NCBI GenBank assembly: GCA_018716305.1
Contig: DVKB01000034.1
Location: 124,001 to 188,000, forward strand
Direction of reading: 5' to 3'
From: Candidatus Scatomonas merdigallinarum
GTDB taxonomy: Bacteria > Bacillota > Clostridia > Lachnospirales > Lachnospiraceae
Length of the DNA: 64,000 nt
The position numbers were made by a program, and so were the translations under genes. Each line of letters starts with the position of its first letter. Within the stretch, counting starts at the first letter, position 1. The notes under the pieces are model-generated. The model did not search any database. It saw only the letters and a list, made by a program, of their open reading frames with translations, and was not told where the DNA came from. Positions 35,966 through 45,368 of this stretch are shown here, piece by piece.

Positions 35966-37698
35966 TTCTGCTGATTTCTGACCTTGGACGCCCGGATCAG
36001 AAACAGGGGCGTGGGATTGTAAAATTCATCCTTCTCCCGGTAGATTTCTCTTCCGATCCCCAGTTCGATCTGTACAGAAGTCATGCCTGCCGCTTCCAGA
36101 GCCTCCAGATCCCAGCCGGGACGGCTGCAGGCGGTAATAGACAGCTGCCGTTTCAGCCGCTCGCACTCCTCCAGCATTTCTCTCCCCAGTCTGTGGTGCG
36201 CGTGATTCTGGGGCAGGCCCCTGGAATCCGTACAGTCCTCCTTGCCGTAATCGGCGTCAAAATTCAGCAGCACACCGTCCTCCTTCAGAACCCGGCTCCA
36301 CTCCCGGTAGGCCTTTTCCGCGTCCGGCAGAGTCCAGGTAAGATTTCTGGTAACCAGAACGTCAAAGGTTCCGTCAGAAAATTCCGGGTTCTCCGCGTCC
36401 ATAACCTGAAACCTGCAGCGGCTCCGCTCTTCCGCCGACAGTTCCTCCGCCGCAAGTTCTTCGGCCCCCCGGATCATGCCGGGAGTGAGATCAATGCCGG
36501 TGACCTCATATCCTTCCCTGGCCAGCAGAATGGAGAAAAACCCCGTGCCGCAGCCCACATCCAGGATTTTCAGTTGCTTTTTCCCCGGCAGATGCTTCCG
36601 CAGGATCTCCAGAAAGCGGTCCGCCAGAGAACTGTGAAGCTCCTGTCTCCTCTGCTCCAGAAAATCCCGGCTGCGTTTGGACCAGTAGCCGGCGATCTGT
36701 TCCTTCCGGTCATCAGAATGATAGTCAATCTTTCCGTAAGCGATCATGGGACCGTTCTCGCAGACCTGCAGACTTCCCGTCTGGTAGAGGATCACACCGT
36801 TTTCCTGGGCCACAGACTCCTCCAGGATATTTCCCTCGTAGTCCCTGGTGACTCCCAGAAGATCCCCCACGCTGAACAGATCTCCCGGGCGTTTTTCAGG
36901 ATACCAGAGGCCGAAGCAGGAAGCCGCCTGATACTGAATATCCGTCACTTCCAGGGGATAGTGGGTTCTGACGATATGGCCCCCGGGGCAGATTCCCAGA
37001 TAATCCAGGATGCTCCGCACATCCTTTTTGGCGGACTGAACCTCCTCGCCGCTCCAGGCTCCCATGCCGCCCCGCTCCAGGAGAACGCTGGGGATCCCGC
37101 GGGAGGCTGCGTAGTTGTAAGAACCTCCGGAGTCCACCTCCGAGCGGACCATATAGGGCACGTCTGCCTGTCTTGCCATTTCCCGGGAGATCCGGGTCAC
37201 CTCCGGATCCGCCTTTCCCGCGTAATAAATATAGGGGGCCAGTTCCTCATAGTCATCTCCGCTGTGGAGATCAATATAATAATCCGCCTCTTTGTGAAGG
37301 TGTTTCACCACCGCCGCTGCCAGGCGCTCCGTGACGGTTCCCATCGGATCCCCGGGGAATTCCCGGTTCAGGTTTTTTCCATCCTCCCGGCTGACGCTGC
37401 CCAGCCGGTTTTCAAAATCCTTCCGGTTCACAGTCTTTACCAGCAGGATCCGGCCGCTGACCTGCTCCGGCAAAAGTTCCTCCGCCAGTTCCAGCACTGC
37501 CTGGATTCCCACGTATTCCCCGGCGTGGACGCCGGCGGTGATCAGCACGGTTTTCCCGGGGGCCTTACCGCAGAGGATCGTGGCCGGAACCGAAAAGCCG
37601 CTCTCTCCCAGCTCCAGTATGCCGCTTATTTTTTCCCCCGGCCGGACCTCCTCCGGACGGATGATCTTTGTCTCGTATTTTTTGTATCCTTTCGCCAT
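35959..37698 (-). CDS. Fusion protein: AstE/AspA-type (M14-like) deacylase domain + class I SAM methyltransferase domain
   Basis: N-terminal ITAGVHAGEYVGIQAVLELA...REFPGDPMGT...YYIDLHSGDD (Zn ligands) and C-terminal LKILDVGCGTGFFSILLAREGYEVTGIDLTPGM...FDVLVTRNLTWTLPDAEKAYREWSRVLKEDGVLLNFDAD. Confidence 0.88.
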   Translation of the reverse strand: MAKGYKKYETKIIRPEEVRPGEKISGILELGESGFSVPATILCGKAPGKTVLITAGVHAGEYVGIQAVLELAEELLPEQVSGRILLVKTVNRKDFENRLGSVSREDGKNLNREFPGDPMGTVTERLAAAVVKHLHKEADYYIDLHSGDDYEELAPYIYYAGKADPEVTRISREMARQADVPYMVRSEVDSGGSYNYAASRGIPSVLLERGGMGAWSGEEVQSAKKDVRSILDYLGICPGGHIVRTHYPLEVTDIQYQAASCFGLWYPEKRPGDLFSVGDLLGVTRDYEGNILEESVAQENGVILYQTGSLQVCENGPMIAYGKIDYHSDDRKEQIAGYWSKRSRDFLEQRRQELHSSLADRFLEILRKHLPGKKQLKILDVGCGTGFFSILLAREGYEVTGIDLTPGMIRGAEELAAEELSAEERSRCRFQVMDAENPEFSDGTFDVLVTRNLTWTLPDAEKAYREWSRVLKEDGVLLNFDADYGKEDCTDSRGLPQNHAHHRLGREMLEECERLKRQLSITACSRPGWDLEALEAAGMTSVQIELGIGREIYREKDEFYNPTPLFLIRASKVRNQQKK

Positions 37699-37756
37699 AG
37701 CTTCCAGTCCTTTTCTCATGTTATTCTTTTCCGCCGAAACGGAAATCACAGAATCT

Positions 37757-37805
37757 ACTATAAAGGGCCTGGGGAAATACCGCAACCCACCCCGGGGGAT
37801 ATTTC
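37757..37805 (-). promoter_or_regulatory. Promoter with GC-palindromic element, site C (deacylase-methyltransferase fusion)
   Basis: Minus strand GAAATATCCCCCGGGGTGGGTTGCGG - 17 bp - TATAGT. Confidence 0.65.
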
Positions 37806-37847
37806 CGGACCCTTTTTGGGGTTCAGGAATACCCGGTGAAACATTTC

Positions 37848-37876
37848 GAGCCGGGAATCCTTAAGATTCCCGGCTC
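37848..37876. terminator. Perfect hairpin downstream of DUF362 gene (no strong U-tract)
   Basis: GAGCCGGGAATC-CTTAA-GATTCCCGGCTC. Confidence 0.5.
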
Positions 37877-37897
37877 TGCGGCGTTCTGCGCATTTTT

Positions 37898-38788
37898 TTA
37901 AATCTCAATCAGTTCGTACTCCCTGGAACCCATGCCCAGATCCGCGGCCGCCTCAATGGTATGGATTCCGTTGCGGCTGTTGACCCGCTCCATGAAATGC
38001 TCCTTTCCGGGATCATCGGAACGGAGCACCAGATCCATGCAGGCCTGATCGATGGCCACCGGATCCAGGGAAGCCAGAATGCCGATATCCTTCATGCAGG
38101 GATCTTCCGCCACTTCGCAGCAGTCGCAGTCCACGGAAAGATTTTTCATAACGTTGATAAAAGCGATCTTGTCCTTAAAATAAGCGGTAATGCTGGACGC
38201 CGCGTCCGCCATGGCTTCCGGAAAGGCCACTTCGCTGGCGTGCTGTTTCCAGGTCTCATAGCGGTCATCGGTCTTTCCGGCGCTGTGAATCAGCGCCTTG
38301 CCTCTGGAACTGGCGCAGCCGATAGCCAGCTGTTTCAGGGCCCCGCCGTATCCTCCCATGGGATGGCCTTTAAAGTGGGCCAGGACCAGCATGGAGTCAT
38401 AATGAACCGTGTGACTTCCCACATGATTCTCCTTCAGGACTTTGCCTCCGGGAACCGGCCATACCAGATCCGGCTCCTCCGCGTCCAGAATATCCACCTG
38501 GAAATACTTGGTCCATCCGTGTTCCTGGATTAATTTCCAGTGCTCCTCGGTATGATCCCTCACGCCTCCGCAGGCATCCCCGTAAGCGGTGTTGGTCTCT
38601 ACCACCGTGCCCTGCACTTCCTCCACCATGGGCTTCCAGAATTCCGGACGAAGATAGTTCTGATTGCCCCTTTCGCCGGAGTGAACCTTTACAGCCACCT
38701 TTCCCGGCAGGGTAATCCCCAGGGCGTGATACATCTTTACTACGGATTCCGGCGTAATTTCTTTTGTGAAATAAACCTTTGCTTTCAT
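37898..38788 (-). CDS. DUF362 domain-containing protein
   Basis: MKAKVYFTKEITPESVVKMYHALGITLPGKVAVKVHSGERGNQNYLRPEFWKPMVEEV...HFKGHPMGGYGGALKQLAIG...; DUF362 pattern. Confidence 0.85.
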   Translation of the reverse strand: MKAKVYFTKEITPESVVKMYHALGITLPGKVAVKVHSGERGNQNYLRPEFWKPMVEEVQGTVVETNTAYGDACGGVRDHTEEHWKLIQEHGWTKYFQVDILDAEEPDLVWPVPGGKVLKENHVGSHTVHYDSMLVLAHFKGHPMGGYGGALKQLAIGCASSRGKALIHSAGKTDDRYETWKQHASEVAFPEAMADAASSITAYFKDKIAFINVMKNLSVDCDCCEVAEDPCMKDIGILASLDPVAIDQACMDLVLRSDDPGKEHFMERVNSRNGIHTIEAAADLGMGSREYELIEI

Positions 38789-38825
38789 AGACTTTACCCT
38801 CCTGCAGACGGTCAGATGATTATGA

Positions 38826-39022
38826 TGACACCAGGGTCAAATAGATATGCTTTTCATGCCTGCATGAAAAAGCATATCGACTTGACCCGCAAAACACCGA
38901 AAAGGAGCCATTTTTCGCAAAAAAATGTGCGGATTTGAGGTGTTTTAGGATTGTGAGAGCGCAAAGCGCGGAACAATCCGTGGTGTCAAGAGGTCAAATT
39001 AAAATTTGACCTCTTGACACCA
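38826..39022. repeat. Multi-hairpin intergenic element
   Basis: Hairpins 38834-38888, 38891-38946, 38948-38979 and a 19-bp-arm palindrome 38982-39021; TGACACCA at both edges (38826-38833, 39015-39022). Confidence 0.75.
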
Positions 39023-39073
39023 TGTCACTGCTTAAACAGTATCACCTTGCTGACATTGTGTCAACCTTTAATT

Positions 39074-40339
39074 TTATCTTCTGGCCAGCTCTCTGGTAAT
39101 GTCCTCCCAGGTCACGCCCTTTTCCGCCATGAGTACCATCACATGGTAGAGAAAATCCGAGATTTCGTACTTGATCTCCTCCTTGTCCGGATTCTTGGCG
39201 GCGATGACGATCTCCGTACACTCCTCCCCTACCTTTTTCAGAATCTTGTCGATGCCTTTCTCAAACAGATAGTTGGTATAGGATCCTTCTTTCGGATGAA
39301 TCTTTCTGTCCTGAATCACCGCGAAGACATTTTCAAAGACCTTCAGAGGATTGGCGCCGTCATATTCCTTACGGGCCAGCTCCCGGTAAAAGCAGGAGCG
39401 GCTGCCCGTATGGCAGGCGGCCCCGATCTGGGACACTTTGGCCAGCAGCGTGTCATTGTCGCAGTCAATGGAAAGAGACTTTACGTACTGAAAATGTCCG
39501 GAGGTCAGTCCCTTCACCCACAGTTCCTGACGGCTGCGGCTCCAGTAGGTCATTCTCCCGGTGGCCAGAGTAGCCTCATAGGCTTCCCGGTTCATATAGG
39601 CCAGCATCAGCACCTGGTCTGTCTTGTAATCCTGAACAACGCAGGGAATCAGGCCGTCACCGTTCAATTTGAATTCTTCCCAGGGGATGCTGCTCTCAAA
39701 GGTATTCACGGGAATCCCCCGCTGTTTCAGGGCGTGTTTCAGCTGCGTATAATTTCCCTGCTCCAGAACTTTGCCCGTAAGGGCCGCCGCGCTCTGACCG
39801 CAGAGAAGTTCTTCCGGGTTCCCCTGATCCGCCAGCACCAGCACCGGCAGGGAAGTCCTCGCTTTCAGCGCGTCCTGCATTCCCTCATCGCAGAGCAGCA
39901 GGCCGGCAAACTCCTGGATCTCCGGCCGGCAGTTTTCAAAGGCTTCCAGATCCGGCAGATAGACGGTGATCTTCTCTTTCCCGAATTTCTGGGAAACCTC
40001 TTTCAAAATCTTCCGGTTGCCCTCCTTGGAAAAATTCAGCACGGCCCGGCGGCAGCCGGCGTAGATCAGTTTCTTTACATCTTCCATGCGCTTTACGTTC
40101 CCGGCGCCTATCACCGGCACCTCCGCGGCGGCGCAGATTTTTTTTATTACTTCCAGGGCTTCCTCGTGGTCTTTGTCCCCTTCGGAGAGATCAAACACCA
40201 GCACCTCATCCGCCCCCTGATTTCCAAAATTCCCGGCCAGCTTCACCGGATCCGGATCCTCCAGTGCCTGGAAATCCGCGAAATTTTTTACTGCCTGCCC
40301 TTTTTTCAGATAAAGGCAGGGAATAATCAGCTTGTCCAT
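39074..40339 (-). CDS. hisIE: HisIE (phosphoribosyl-AMP cyclohydrolase / phosphoribosyl-ATP diphosphatase) with degenerate N-terminal HisA/HisF-like domain
   Basis: His[36 protein letters not shown]...[26 protein letters not shown]; His[16 protein letters not shown]...; N-term [14 protein letters not shown] resembles HisF. Confidence 0.92.
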   Translation of the reverse strand: MDKLIIPCLYLKKGQAVKNFADFQALEDPDPVKLAGNFGNQGADEVLVFDLSEGDKDHEEALEVIKKICAAAEVPVIGAGNVKRMEDVKKLIYAGCRRAVLNFSKEGNRKILKEVSQKFGKEKITVYLPDLEAFENCRPEIQEFAGLLLCDEGMQDALKARTSLPVLVLADQGNPEELLCGQSAAALTGKVLEQGNYTQLKHALKQRGIPVNTFESSIPWEEFKLNGDGLIPCVVQDYKTDQVLMLAYMNREAYEATLATGRMTYWSRSRQELWVKGLTSGHFQYVKSLSIDCDNDTLLAKVSQIGAACHTGSRSCFYRELARKEYDGANPLKVFENVFAVIQDRKIHPKEGSYTNYLFEKGIDKILKKVGEECTEIVIAAKNPDKEEIKYEISDFLYHVMVLMAEKGVTWEDITRELARR

Positions 40340-40348
40340 ATTCTCTCC

Positions 40349-40939
40349 TTACTCCAGGCTTCCCTTGGTGGAAAGCACATCGGTGATTCTGGGATCCAGG
40401 CAGGACGCCTGGTCCAGAGCTTTGGCAAAGGCCTTAAACAGAGCTTCCGCCATGTGGTGGCTGTTCCAGCCGGAAAGGATCTTCATGTGGAGATTCATGC
40501 CGCAGGAATAAGAGACCGCGTAGAAAAATTCCCGCACCATCTCGCTGCCCATATCTCCCAGCCGCTCCGCGGGAAAGGTTCCCTCAAAGGAAAAGTAAGG
40601 CCTGCCTCCCAGGTCAATGGCGCAGAGCACCAGAGTCTCGTCCATGGGCAGGATACAGCTTCCGTAGCGTCGGATCCCCCGCTTGTCTCCCAGGGCCTTG
40701 CGGAGCGCGGCTCCCAGGACAATACCTGTGTCCTCTACGGTGTGGTGGTCGTCCACCTCCAGATCTCCCCCCACCGTAATCTCCAGATCGAAAAGTCCGT
40801 GTCTGGCAAATCCCGCCAGCATGTGATCGAAAAATCCCACTCCCGTATGAATTTCATAGCTTCCATTTCCGTCCAGATCCAGCTTCAGATCAATGTCTGT
40901 CTCCCGGGTGGTCCGGATCTCTTCCGCGCGTCTTCTCAT
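40349..40939 (-). CDS. hisB: Imidazoleglycerol-phosphate dehydratase
   Basis: RTTRETDIDLKLDLDGNG...GVGFFDHMLAGFARHG...DDHHTVEDTGIVLG. Confidence 0.96.
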   Translation of the reverse strand: MRRRAEEIRTTRETDIDLKLDLDGNGSYEIHTGVGFFDHMLAGFARHGLFDLEITVGGDLEVDDHHTVEDTGIVLGAALRKALGDKRGIRRYGSCILPMDETLVLCAIDLGGRPYFSFEGTFPAERLGDMGSEMVREFFYAVSYSCGMNLHMKILSGWNSHHMAEALFKAFAKALDQASCLDPRITDVLSTKGSLE

Positions 40940-40940
40940 A

Positions 40941-42242
40941 TCAGGACTCCTTTCCCTCAAAGCGCGCCGCGATGGCGTTGGCGTGAGCCGTCAGCTGCTC
41001 GCAGGCGGCAAACTGCTCAATATCACGGTGGATCTCCTCCAGGGCCTCCCTGGAATAATAGATGACGCTGGACTTCTTTACAAAATCATCCACGGACAGG
41101 GGTGAGAAAAACTTTGCCGTTCCGTTGGTGGGCAGCACATGGTTGGGGCCGGCAAAATAATCTCCCAGAGGTTCGCAGCTGTACTCACCCAGGAAAATCG
41201 CCCCCGCGTTGCGGATCTGGGTCATCACTTCGAAGGGGTTGGACATGACGATCTCCAGGTGCTCCGGGGCGATAGAGTTGACCGTGTCCACCGCTTCCCG
41301 GCGGTCCGCCGCCACCAGAATGTAGCCGAAATGATCCAGAGACTTCTCAATGATCTCCCGGCGGGACAGAACCTTCAGATATTCCTGGATCTCCCGGGAA
41401 ACCGCCTCCCCGAAAGAACGGCTGGTGGTCACCAGAATGGCGGAGGCCATCTCGTCGTGTTCCGCCTGGGAGAGAAGGTCTGCGGCCACATAGCGGGGAT
41501 TGGCCGTCTCATCCGCCAGCACGGTGATCTCGCTGGGGCCGGCAATGGAGTCAATGCTCACATTTCCGTAAACTGCCTTTTTGGCCAGAGCCACATAGAT
41601 GTTGCCGGGTCCCACGATTTTATCCACCTTTGGAATGCTCTCCGTGCCGAAGGCCAGAGCCGCGATGGCCTGGGCGCCTCCCGCCTTGTAGATCCGGTCC
41701 ACTCCCGCCTCCTGGGCGGAAACCAGCACCGCCGGATTCACTTTTCCCTGGGCGTCACAGGGAGTAGCCATGATGATCTCCGAAACACCCGCCACTTTGG
41801 CCGGCAGAATGTTCATCAGCACAGAGGAAGGGTACACTGCCTTTCCCCCCGGCACGTAGACTCCCACTCTTGCCATGGGGGTCACCTTCTGGCCCAGCAA
41901 AGTTCCTTTTTCCGTGGTGTGGAACCAGCTGTTCTGTTTCTGCCTTTCGTGGTAATCCCGGATATTCACCAGCGCCTTGCGGATCACCTCCGTCAGCTTT
42001 TCGTCCACCAGGGTGTAGGCCTCCCGGATTTCCTCCTCTGTCACCTGCACCGTCGTTTTGTCCAGCCTGGCGTGATCGAATTTTTCCGTATAGGCGAAAA
42101 GCGCCTGGTCTCCCTTCTCTTTAACCGCCGCTACAATTTCCCCCACCGCGGCCTCAAAGGTTCCGTACTGGTTGGGGCTGCGCTTCAGCAGATTTTCCAG
42201 AATGTCTTTCTTTGTCTCTTCCGTCAGTGTCACAATTCTCAT
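40941..42242 (-). CDS. hisD: Histidinol dehydrogenase
   Basis: RVGVYVPGGKAVYPSSVLMNILPAKVAGV...VDKIVGPGNIYVALAKK...IDSIAGPSEITVLAD. Confidence 0.97.
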   Translation of the reverse strand: MRIVTLTEETKKDILENLLKRSPNQYGTFEAAVGEIVAAVKEKGDQALFAYTEKFDHARLDKTTVQVTEEEIREAYTLVDEKLTEVIRKALVNIRDYHERQKQNSWFHTTEKGTLLGQKVTPMARVGVYVPGGKAVYPSSVLMNILPAKVAGVSEIIMATPCDAQGKVNPAVLVSAQEAGVDRIYKAGGAQAIAALAFGTESIPKVDKIVGPGNIYVALAKKAVYGNVSIDSIAGPSEITVLADETANPRYVAADLLSQAEHDEMASAILVTTSRSFGEAVSREIQEYLKVLSRREIIEKSLDHFGYILVAADRREAVDTVNSIAPEHLEIVMSNPFEVMTQIRNAGAIFLGEYSCEPLGDYFAGPNHVLPTNGTAKFFSPLSVDDFVKKSSVIYYSREALEEIHRDIEQFAACEQLTAHANAIAARFEGKES

Positions 42243-42260
42243 GCTTGTCCTCTCCTTCTC

Positions 42261-42914
42261 TCAGGCTCCCGCGGCTCCTGATGCCATCCGCTTCATATTT
42301 CGGATCAGCTCTGTGATCCGGGCGTTTTCCATTCTCATGCTCACCGGGTTTACCACCATGCGGGCGGACAGGGGGCAGATTTCTTCCAGAACCTGCAGGC
42401 CGTTTTCTCTCAGAGTGCTTCCTGTTTCCACAATGTCCACGATCACCTCGGACAGCCCCACAATGGGGGCCAGCTCAATGGAGCCGTTGAGTTTGATGAT
42501 CTCCACCGTCTGATTTTTCTGGTTGTAAAAATAATCCTTGGCGATTACCGGGTACTTGGTGGCCACCCGGATCAGCTGGTTGTGGTTCAGATATTCCCTG
42601 GCGCTCTCCGGCCCGCAGACGCACATGCGGCAGGCTCCGAACCCCAGATCCAGCACCTCGTAAATCTTCCGGCCCTCTTCCATAATGGTATCTTTTCCCA
42701 CAATGCCGATATCCGCGGCGCCGTATTCTACATAGGTGGGAACATCCGGCCCTTTGGCCAGGAAAAACCGCAGTTTTTTCTCCTCATTGACAAAGATCAG
42801 CTTCCGGGAATTTTTATCTTTCATCTCCTGGCAGGTGATGCCCATTCCCTCCAGAAGCTCCAGAGTTTTGTATGCCAGCCGTCCCTTGGTCAGGGCAAAG
42901 GTTAAATATCTCAT
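42261..42914 (-). CDS. hisG: ATP phosphoribosyltransferase catalytic subunit
   Basis: [23 protein letters not shown]...[19 protein letters not shown]...[14 protein letters not shown]. Confidence 0.96.
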   Translation of the reverse strand: MRYLTFALTKGRLAYKTLELLEGMGITCQEMKDKNSRKLIFVNEEKKLRFFLAKGPDVPTYVEYGAADIGIVGKDTIMEEGRKIYEVLDLGFGACRMCVCGPESAREYLNHNQLIRVATKYPVIAKDYFYNQKNQTVEIIKLNGSIELAPIVGLSEVIVDIVETGSTLRENGLQVLEEICPLSARMVVNPVSMRMENARITELIRNMKRMASGAAGA

Positions 42915-42939
42915 ATTATCTGTCCTCTTTTTTCTGTAG

Positions 42940-44199
42940 TCACTGTCTCAGATACGGGCTCATGTCCACCCGTTCCGTCTGGCCGCTGGAAAGATTCAAG
43001 GCGTATACTTCCCTTTCTGAGCGAAAATAAATGATGCCGCCAAACTGATTTCTCATTCCATACTGGCGGTAATCCTCCAGAACCCGGCCCGGCTCAAAGC
43101 GGACGCAGGCCATATCCATTCCCCTGGCTCTGTGGGCAGCCGTAAAGGCAAGAGCCAATTTTTCCAGCCTGGCAGGATACAGCACCATGGTCATGGAGTT
43201 TTCCACGGGAATGCCGATGCGCTGCCGCTCCAGAGCGTTCAGCAGGGCGTCCACCTCCGCGGTGAATCCCACAGCCGGGGCGTCCTTCCCGTAGCGGGCC
43301 AGAAGGCGGTCATAGCGTCCCCCTTTGATCACCGCGTCCCCGGTGCCGTAGGTAAAGGCCTGGAAAATAATGCCGGTATAATACTCATAGGGGCTCAGCA
43401 TGCCCAGATCAAATACCACATACTTTTCGCAGCCGTAGGCCTCCAGGAGCTCCCGGATCCGTTTCAGCCGCTCCAGGGCCTCCAGAGCTTTGGGATTTCG
43501 GGTCAGGTGTCCTGCCGCCTCCAGCATTTCCCGCTCCCCGATGAGCTCCGGAATCCGGTCGATGACCGCCGCCAGATTATCTTTCAATCCAAGCTTCTGC
43601 ACCATTTCCTGGGCGCCGAACCGGTTTTTGATAATCAGCAGGTGCTTCAGCTCCTGCCTCTGCTCCTGGGAAAGGCCGGCCTCCTCCGCCAGAGCGTTAA
43701 AAAATCCGGCGTGGCCCACGCTGACCTGAAACTCCTTCAGATTGGCTTTTTTCATCACGGAAACAGCCATAGCGATCATCTCTGCGTCGGCTTCCGCGCT
43801 GTTCTCATTGAGAAACTCCACGCCCATCTGGGTACTCTCCCTGAGCCTTCCCTGATAGCTGGAATTATTGATAAAAACGCTGCCCTGGTAGCAGAGCCGG
43901 ATGGGCATGGACTCCTCCGCGAAATACATGGAGGCAGCCCGGGCAATGGAGGGGGTAAAATCCGGCCGCAGGGCCAGGGTATTGCCGTCCCGGTCAAAGA
44001 ACTTGTAAAGATTCCGGGAGGAAACCGTTCCCACTTCTTTGCCGAATACATCAAAAAACTCAAAGGAAGGAGTTTCGATGTGCTGATAGCCGTATGTATG
44101 AAACAGACGCTCGATCTGCCGCTCCAGCACCCGTTTCCGGGCGCACTCTCTTCCGTAGGTATCCCGGACTCCCTCCGGGGTGTGAATAAATTTTTTCAT
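42940..44199 (-). CDS. hisZ: ATP phosphoribosyltransferase regulatory subunit
   Basis: HisRS-like without anticodon domain: [46 protein letters not shown]...[17 protein letters not shown]; first gene of his operon. Confidence 0.94.
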   Translation of the reverse strand: MKKFIHTPEGVRDTYGRECARKRVLERQIERLFHTYGYQHIETPSFEFFDVFGKEVGTVSSRNLYKFFDRDGNTLALRPDFTPSIARAASMYFAEESMPIRLCYQGSVFINNSSYQGRLRESTQMGVEFLNENSAEADAEMIAMAVSVMKKANLKEFQVSVGHAGFFNALAEEAGLSQEQRQELKHLLIIKNRFGAQEMVQKLGLKDNLAAVIDRIPELIGEREMLEAAGHLTRNPKALEALERLKRIRELLEAYGCEKYVVFDLGMLSPYEYYTGIIFQAFTYGTGDAVIKGGRYDRLLARYGKDAPAVGFTAEVDALLNALERQRIGIPVENSMTMVLYPARLEKLALAFTAAHRARGMDMACVRFEPGRVLEDYRQYGMRNQFGGIIYFRSEREVYALNLSSGQTERVDMSPYLRQ

Positions 44200-44231
44200 T
44201 GTTTTGTCTCCTGACGCTTTAGTCTGCTACC

Positions 44232-44259
44232 ATATTATCACATGAAAACGATTTGTCAA
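44232..44259 (-). promoter_or_regulatory. his operon promoter
   Basis: Minus strand TTGACA - 16 bp - TAATAT. Confidence 0.65.
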
Positions 44260-44789
44260 TCCCTAGTCAGCAAATCTTTCTGCAGCCCCTCCAGATAGGG
44301 AACCAGAACTCCCTGTTCCCCCTCCAGGAAAAAAGAGCGGTCCAGTTCGTCCATCCGAAAACTTTTCCGCCCCCCTTCTTCCCTGCGTCTCCAGAATGTT
44401 TCCAGCTCCCGCAGGCGCAGATAATAGAAAATATTTTTTTCCGCAAAGTACAGCAGCAGAAAGGCCACCCCCTTCTGCTTTTCAAACTCCTGCATAAACA
44501 GCAGCTGATGTTCATGGATATTGGCCAGAGGAAACACCTCCGTCTGGCATTCTTTGGCGTCAAAGCAGACAGGAATCCCCTGTACGGCTCCGATGTAGTC
44601 CACGGTACTTTTTTTATCAAAATATGCAAGGGTAATGTGCCGGTGCTCCTGATCGATCCGTATGGGAGTGATGGGGGTGGGCACCTTCTGGATCAGCGCC
44701 AGCCCCTTTTCCCGGTACTGCTCATTGGTGCGGTTGATGAGTTCTTCCAGGGTAGATCCCCGAAGTCCTCTGGAATTCCAGGTTGCCAT
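44256..44789 (-). CDS. recU: Holliday junction resolvase RecU-like
   Basis: RGSTLEELINRTNEQYREKGLALIQKVPTPI...STVDYIGAVQGIPVCFDAKECQ...HQLLFMQEF. Confidence 0.85.
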   Translation of the reverse strand: MATWNSRGLRGSTLEELINRTNEQYREKGLALIQKVPTPITPIRIDQEHRHITLAYFDKKSTVDYIGAVQGIPVCFDAKECQTEVFPLANIHEHQLLFMQEFEKQKGVAFLLLYFAEKNIFYYLRLRELETFWRRREEGGRKSFRMDELDRSFFLEGEQGVLVPYLEGLQKDLLTRD

Positions 44790-44798
44790 AGACTCCTC

Positions 44799-45368
44799 CT
44801 ATTTTACCAGGGAAATACGGTTCAATGGCCAGTACCGGAACAGGGCCTTGCCCAGGATCTTATCCCTTGCCACATATTTATGGTTCCAGAACCGTGAGTC
44901 GTGGGAATTGTTCCGGTTGTCCCCCATCATAAAATAACAGTCCTCAGGCACCTGATAAACCCCGTCCCCTTTTCCATCCGGCGTCTCCGGGCAGAAGCTG
45001 TCGTCCAGAGGCGTATCCGAGCCGTCAATGTAGACTTTTCCGTCGATAATTGTGACGGTTTCCCCCGGCAGGCCTATGATCCGCTTGATGTACAGCTGGC
45101 TTTCATCGTCCGGATATTTAAAAATCACAATGTCAAAGCGCTCCGGATCACCGAAGGTGTAGGCCAGACGGTTTCCAAAGATCTGATCGCCTGCCAGAAT
45201 AGTGTTTTCCATAGACTCCGAAGGAATCCGGGCATTGACCACCACAAAGTTGGTCAGCAGAATCACCGCGGCGACCACCACCAGGATCAGCCGCACATAT
45301 TCCCAGATCTCCCTGCCGATGCTCTTTCGGGCAGAGGGTTCCTCCTTTATTTCGTCCTGATCATTCAT
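44799..45368 (-). CDS. lepB: Signal peptidase I
   Basis: NARIPSESMENTI, YIKRIIGLPGETV, YFMMGDNRNNSHDSRFW. Confidence 0.95.
   Translation of the reverse strand: MNDQDEIKEEPSARKSIGREIWEYVRLILVVVAAVILLTNFVVVNARIPSESMENTILAGDQIFGNRLAYTFGDPERFDIVIFKYPDDESQLYIKRIIGLPGETVTIIDGKVYIDGSDTPLDDSFCPETPDGKGDGVYQVPEDCYFMMGDNRNNSHDSRFWNHKYVARDKILGKALFRYWPLNRISLVK

Noticed and set aside
37848-37876. Strong terminator call for the DUF362 gene
   Set aside because: The hairpin is perfect but lacks a downstream U-tract on the minus strand, so it is only listed with moderate confidence.
39014-41065. Long + strand ORF (683 aa) opposite hisIE/hisB
   Set aside because: Antisense to clearly identified his genes; composition is typical of spurious antisense ORFs in GC-rich coding DNA. 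The same applies to many other listed ORFs (e.g. 3639-5489, 29631-31196, 36193-37839, 58522-59994).
44200-44256. T-box or his leader attenuator upstream of hisZ
   Set aside because: Only a short leader with a promoter is present; no T-box sequence or His-rich leader peptide was seen.
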